Origin: Chitinophaga pinensis | GTDB taxonomy: Bacteria > Bacteroidota > Bacteroidia > AKYH767-A > OLB10 | Reading direction: 5' to 3' | Assembly (NCBI GenBank): GCA_945872015.1 | Contig: CAMBYJ010000108.1 | Location: forward strand, 1 to 6,292 | Length of the DNA: 6,292 bases | In this document: positions 3,302 through 6,292 of the stretch, in pieces | How the letters are laid out: each line of letters starts with the position of its first letter | Position numbering within the stretch: position 1 is the first letter of the stretch | Program-made: the position numbers and the translations under genes | The notes under the pieces: generated by a model | Told to the model about the DNA's origin: nothing | The model's database searches: none | The model's input: the letters and a program-made list of their open reading frames with translations, nothing else

Positions 3302-6292
3302 TTATTGCATGTCACCTGCTGTAACAATAATGCCCCCACCAATATTTACAATGGTAGCTATAGCATAATTTCCAGCAGTTGCCGTATAATTATTTCTGTT
3401 TTTTAAGGTAACTCCCGATCCACCTGCTAAATTAATTTTGTTGGCATCAATACTTTTTTGTAAAACCATACAATTAAACCCAACGGGCAAATCATTATTA
3501 AAAGTAATCGTAATTTGACTTGATGGATTACAAATCAATACCTTAGCTTTGTATTGCTCTGCATTTGCATTATTGATGGTTAAATTAGCTGTTATTTCGG
3601 AACTTATTGAAGCATTTGCTGTAATTGAGCCGCTTGTGTTTACATTGGTCACTGCCGTTGTTCCATTGGTTCCATCTGCCCCCAACTGAATGGTATTACT
3701 AGATGTAACTGTGGCGCCAGATCCAATTGCTGTAGCATTAGAAATGGAGCTATTGCTCGTAACATTTGCATTAAATCCTAAATAAGTATTATTGTTACCC
3801 GTATTTACTCCCGTTCCTGCGTTTTCTCCAATTGCTGTAGTTTGGGATGTAGCGCCAGAATTTCTCATAGAATTTGTTCCAACAGCTGTATTATCCGTTC
3901 CTGAATTACCATCTAAGGTCATAAACCCTAGGGCTGTGTTATTGGCCTGAGTAGCGTTTGCACTATCTCCAATTACTGTGCTTTGGTTTCCGCCACCTTT
4001 TCCTATTCTTAATCCATTTACGAAAATATCAGAACTAAATACTTTACTTCCTGTAACTGTTTGATTTGTAGTTAAATCTACGAAAGCCCCACTGGTTGCT
4101 GTAGTTACTGCATTCGTTACAAAAGCGGTAGTGGCTAATTGTGTTGTATTTGTTCCAGGTGTAGCAGTAGGAGCTGTTGGAGTCCCTGTTAAATTTGGAG
4201 AATCTATTCTAATAACTTGTCCCGTTCCAGAAGCAGAAGCACCAGCGCTACCGCCACTAGCAAAAGTTATTAATTGACCGGATGCATCATTAATTAAATC
4301 TGCACTAGAGTTCACTGTTAAGCTAGTTACGGGACCCGCAAATTGTATTATACCGTTACCCCATCCACTTACAGTTAATGTTGTTGAATTTGTTCTTGTT
4401 AATCCGCTACCTGAAAGTAATGTGAAAGGTTGATCAAATACATAATTTGCAACCCTCCAATATCTACAATAAAGTTTCAAATTTGTTATTGGAGAAGCAA
4501 ATGTCACCACCCAATCATCACCGTGAGATAATCCTCCTATATTTTGTGTAGCACTCAATGGAGCTGCAGAAAAATCGGAAGTACTCAAATCCCAATTTGA
4601 TGGAGTTTGGCTTCTTGCTGATGAAATTGTAAATCCTACTCCACCTAATGTACCTGTTGTATCCGATGTCCAAATCGCTCCATTAAGTGCAGAAGAAGAG
4701 GCTGCTGGTGCATTTAATAATAAGTCTTGTATAAAAGCTGTAGTAGCAATTTGTGTTGTATTAGTAGTGTTTATTGGTGTTGGCGCAAGTGGAACACCTG
4801 TAAAAGTAGGCGAATTAATTGGCGCAGCACCTAAATTAGTTAAAGCAGCTACTGCTGTTGAAGCTCCTGTTCCTCCATTAGCAATTGCAACAACTCCCGA
4901 AACATTCGTTGCAGTACCTGCAGCTGTTAAATATGTAGTACTATCAATAGAACCATCTGCCTTTAAATATTGTGAAGAGTTACCTGTAGGTGTTTTAAAT
5001 CCTGAACCTGTATAGGTACCGCTTGTATTTACATTCGTAACACTTGTATTTCCTAGTTGAACGGTGTTATCCCCAGCACCCACTGCATCATATCCTATTA
5101 CCGTTTGGTTAATACTGTTATTAGCACTTGGATCAGAACCATGACCTAGAAGAGTGTTCTGTCTACCCGTTGATAATAAATCCCCTGCAAATGTTCCTAA
5201 TGATGTATTAAATGAACCCGTAGTAACATTTTGTAAAGCAAAAGCTCCTATTGCAGTTCCATAGGATCCGGAAGTTCTGTTTTGTAAAGCAAAATCCCCA
5301 AATGCCTGATTATAACTTCCGCTTGTTATTGTTTCTAATGCAAAGGAACCTACTGCAGTATTATAACTACCATTCCATAATTTATTTGCATTTCTTCCTA
5401 TCGAAACGCTATAACCACCAGTTGTATTAATTCCTGCATTACTACCAACAGTAACTCGATATTGTGGTATTATGTTATCTGGTGCTATATAATCAGTTCC
5501 AGCCACTGCAGCTGTCATTGGACTAGTCCCGTTTCCTTTAACTATTCCTGTAATAGTTGTAGCTCCTGTTCCTCCGTTAGCAATTGCAACAACTCCCGAA
5601 ACATTCGTAGCCGTTCCATTTCTAACCTGATTGTTAACATAAGTCTTAACTGCTAATTCTGATGGAAATTTAGAGTTTGTGGCATCTGATAATGTTATAT
5701 CCGAAGATTTATTAGCTGCATCTTCTTTTAATCCTAAAGCAGTTGTAGTAGCCGCCGCGTTTGCCGCTACTGTTGCTTGAAGTGCTGTAGTAGATGCATT
5801 TACAGTTGAAATATTGGTATCTACATAGGTTTTTACTGCATTTTGTGTTGGAAATAACACATTGCTGGTTCCTAATGTTGTGGTAGTTGATTTATTCGCA
5901 GCATCTTCTTTTAACCCTAAAGCAGTTGTAGCAGCCGCCGCGTTTGAAGTTACTGTATTTCCAAGTGTAGTAATAGCTGCTGTATTTGAGGCATTTACGG
6001 TTGTAATATTGGTATCCACATAGGTTTTTACTGCATTTTGTGTTGGAAATAACACATTGCTGGTTCCTAATGTTGTGGTTGTTGATTTATTTGCCGTATT
6101 TTCTTTGGTTGCTAATGCTGCCGTGGTTGCTGTAGCATTTGCAGCTACTGTAGCTTGAAGCGCTGCTATTGCCGCTGTGCTTTCTGAATTTACAGCATAT
6201 AAAGCAAATGGAACAGACGTAAATGGTTGATTACTAATTTCAGTATAGTAGGCACAAACTCCTGTAGCACTTAAATCTACTTTTAAATTTTT
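3302..6292 (-). CDS. Large repetitive tail-fibre/YadA-like surface protein, N-terminus outside window
   Basis: The minus-strand frame is open from the right edge to the stop at 3302 (996 visible residues). The GTG at 6055 is an internal Val codon, not the start. Domains, numbered from the edge: 18-34 contains TSVPFALYA, a motif common before the repeat region of large Bacteroidota exported proteins. Residues 38-225 hold three Ala/Thr-rich units with FPTQNAVKTYVDTN. Two VSGVVAIANGGTGA segments (about 226-245 and 459-478) follow. Residues 307-374 are four 17-residue YadA-head-like repeats (SGSYxxAxGxFAL). Two tail-fibre-type segments (SPTFTGxPxAPT...TTQxATTAF) lie at 493-521 and 697-725. Residues 535-680 are an unrecognised globular domain, 769-874 a second YadA-like block (NTALG, NTAVG, TAIG), and about 907-996 a C-terminal domain ending in GGGIIVTAGDMQ. 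The composition (Ala, Thr, Asn, Ser, Gly; two Cys near the middle and C-terminus plus one near the edge) fits a fibrous, probably trimeric, secreted adhesin or fibre. No S74 endosialidase chaperone and no clear type IX C-terminal domain is seen. Export is inferred, since the signal peptide is not visible. Confidence 0.88.
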   Translation of the reverse strand, partial: KNLKVDLSATGVCAYYTEISNQPFTSVPFALYAVNSESTAAIAALQATVAANATATTAALATKENTANKSTTTTLGTSNVLFPTQNAVKTYVDTNITTVNASNTAAITTLGNTVTSNAAAATTALGLKEDAANKSTTTTLGTSNVLFPTQNAVKTYVDTNISTVNASTTALQATVAANAAATTTALGLKEDAANKSSDITLSDATNSKFPSELAVKTYVNNQVRNGTATNVSGVVAIANGGTGATTITGIVKGNGTSPMTAAVAGTDYIAPDNIIPQYRVTVGSNAGINTTGGYSVSIGRNANKLWNGSYNTAVGSFALETITSGSYNQAFGDFALQNRTSGSYGTAIGAFALQNVTTGSFNTSLGTFAGDLLSTGRQNTLLGHGSDPSANNSINQTVIGYDAVGAGDNTVQLGNTSVTNVNTSGTYTGSGFKTPTGNSSQYLKADGSIDSTTYLTAAGTATNVSGVVAIANGGTGASTAVAALTNLGAAPINSPTFTGVPLAPTPINTTNTTQIATTAFIQDLLLNAPAASSSALNGAIWTSDTTGTLGGVGFTISSARSQTPSNWDLSTSDFSAAPLSATQNIGGLSHGDDWVVTFASPITNLKLYCRYWRVANYVFDQPFTLLSGSGLTRTNSTTLTVSGWGNGIIQFAGPVTSLTVNSSADLINDASGQLITFASGGSAGASASGTGQVIRIDSPNLTGTPTAPTATPGTNTTQLATTAFVTNAVTTATSGAFVDLTTNQTVTGSKVFSSDIFVNGLRIGKGGGNQSTVIGDSANATQANNTALGFMTLDGNSGTDNTAVGTNSMRNSGATSQTTAIGENAGTGVNTGNNNTYLGFNANVTSNSSISNATAIGSGATVTSSNTIQLGADGTNGTTAVTNVNTSGSITANASISSEITANLTINNANAEQYKAKVLICNPSSQITITFNNDLPVGFNCMVLQKSIDANKINLAGGSGVTLKNRNNYTATAGNYAIATIVNIGGGIIVTAGDMQ
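3671..3988 (-). repeat. Second YadA-head-like repeat block of the fibre protein
   Basis: Residues 769-874 (from the right edge) contain irregularly spaced motifs STVIGDSA, NNTALG, DNTAVG, TTAIGENA, NNTYLG, ATAIGSGA and NTIQLG. These resemble the left-handed parallel beta-roll heads of trimeric autotransporter adhesins. The block ends with VTNVNTSGS, nearly the same motif that closes the first YadA-like block (VTNVNTSGT). The two blocks therefore probably arose by duplication of one module. Confidence 0.75.
4118..4204 (-). repeat. Tail-fibre-type 29-residue repeat, copy 2
   Basis: It encodes SPNLTGTPTAPT...TTQLATTAFV and matches copy 1 at 4730-4816 (SPTFTGVPLAPT...TTQIATTAFI), 612 bp (204 residues) away in frame. 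This SP-x-hTG-x-P-x-APT...TTQhATTAFh unit is well known in bacteriophage tail fibres and in secreted Bacteroidota fibre-like proteins. The two copies bracket the unrecognised globular domain. Confidence 0.8.
4730..4816 (-). repeat. Tail-fibre-type 29-residue repeat, copy 1
   Basis: It encodes SPTFTGVPLAPT...TTQIATTAFI and is the partner of the copy at 4118-4204. It follows directly on a TNLGAAPIN segment, the usual context of this motif in phage fibres. Confidence 0.8.
4859..4918 (-). repeat. GTATNVSGVVAIANGGTGA module, downstream copy
   Basis: This copy and the one at 5558-5617 encode the same 19 residues. At DNA level 4862-4909 and 5561-5608 differ at only one base in 48, far less than other parts of the two surrounding modules. 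Tail-fibre proteins commonly carry a similar IANGGTGA motif. The near identity suggests recent duplication or gene conversion within the gene. Confidence 0.85.
5171..5374 (-). repeat. Four 17-residue YadA-head-like tandem repeats
   Basis: Residues 307-374 fall into four units of exactly 17 residues (51 bp), with starts NGSYNTAVG, SGSYNQAFG, SGSYGTAIG and TGSFNTSLG. A partial fifth (TGRQNTLLG) follows. The first three units contain FAL after the glycine; the fourth reads TFAGDLLS. The pattern fits turns of a beta-roll in a trimeric fibre. Confidence 0.85.
5558..5617 (-). repeat. GTATNVSGVVAIANGGTGA module, upstream copy
   Basis: It is the partner of 4859-4918, 699 bp (233 residues) away in frame. 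It is followed by TTITGIVKGNGTSPMTAA, another segment typical of tail-fibre-like proteins, and leads into the first YadA-like block. Confidence 0.85.
5718..5763 (-). repeat. 46-bp direct repeat in the Ala/Thr-rich region, copy 2
   Basis: It matches 5901-5946 with two mismatches in 46 bases, offset 183 bp (61 residues). Both encode NAA...TTALGLKEDAA. It belongs to the third of three long N-terminal repeat units, which is shortened by four residues relative to the second. Confidence 0.85.
5811..5896 (-). repeat. 86-bp direct repeat coding NKSTTTTLGTSN...NAVKTYVDTN, copy 2
   Basis: It matches 6006-6091 with only two mismatches in 86 bases, offset exactly 195 bp (65 residues), so unit gain or loss would keep the frame. 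It encodes the FPTQNAVKTYVDTN motif and the NKSTTTTLGTSN stretch before it. Confidence 0.9.
6006..6091 (-). repeat. 86-bp direct repeat coding NKSTTTTLGTSN...NAVKTYVDTN, copy 1
   Basis: It is the partner of 5811-5896. A third, protein-level copy lies further on (KFPSELAVKTYVNN, around 5630-5671) but has diverged strongly, so the first two copies are the recently duplicated ones. The window ends about 200 bp upstream, so further copies outside cannot be excluded. Confidence 0.9.

Noticed and set aside
4767..5015. Plus-strand open frame of 82 residues inside the fibre-like gene (with others at 5462-5656, 2738-2926 and 1474-1665).
   Set aside because: These are antisense to well-supported genes. 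Their low-complexity products mirror the repeats or codon bias of the other strand.
6053..6055. GTG at 6055 as the start of the fibre-like gene.
   Set aside because: The frame stays open to the window edge, and the upstream residues continue the same repeats, so this GTG is an internal valine.
3302..6292. Prophage, on account of tail-fibre-type repeats.
   Set aside because: No capsid, portal, terminase, lysis or integrase gene is visible; the neighbours are signal-peptide proteins, and the SVPFALYA motif is typical of chromosomal Bacteroidota exported proteins.

Overview
The window looks like a chromosomal segment from a member of the Bacteroidota, most likely a Flavobacteriia relative. The evidence is the AT-rich DNA, the lack of Shine-Dalgarno sequences before the genes, signal peptides ending in FAQ/FGQ/SQA, a TTG/TAnnTTTG-type promoter, and protein families typical of that phylum (the SVPFALYA motif, FPTQNAVKTYVD repeats, and a secreted FGE-fold protein with a phylum-typical N-terminal domain). 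No mobility gene, CRISPR array, rRNA or IS element is visible.

Layout: (1) Positions 1-543 (+) hold the 3' part of rpe, ribulose-phosphate 3-epimerase, cut by the left edge. (2) Positions 548-578 are a bidirectional terminator shared with the convergent gene on its right. (3) Positions 649-1122 (-) encode a small secreted NTF2-like/DUF4440-type protein. (4) Positions 1173-1329 (-) hold a compact unit: a Bacteroidota-type promoter, a degenerate tRNA-Asn(GTT)-like sequence and a hairpin terminator. (5) Positions 1360-6292 (-) hold three consecutive genes for exported proteins. In transcription order these are a very large repetitive tail-fibre/YadA-like surface protein (5' end outside the window), a secreted formylglycine-generating-enzyme-fold protein without the catalytic cysteines, and a 140-residue protein made of four 27-residue repeats.

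The three-gene minus-strand cluster is the accessory and most interesting part. Gaps are 57 bp and 10 bp, no terminator is visible between the genes, and each protein is exported or, for the first, inferred to be. This suggests co-expression of a fibre-like surface protein with two secreted partners. The joint function is inference; none of the three has a recognisable catalytic site or a clear type IX secretion C-terminal domain.

The non-coding stretch 1123-1359 is accounted for by the terminator, the tRNA-like element and its promoter. The stretch 579-648 shows nothing recognisable.
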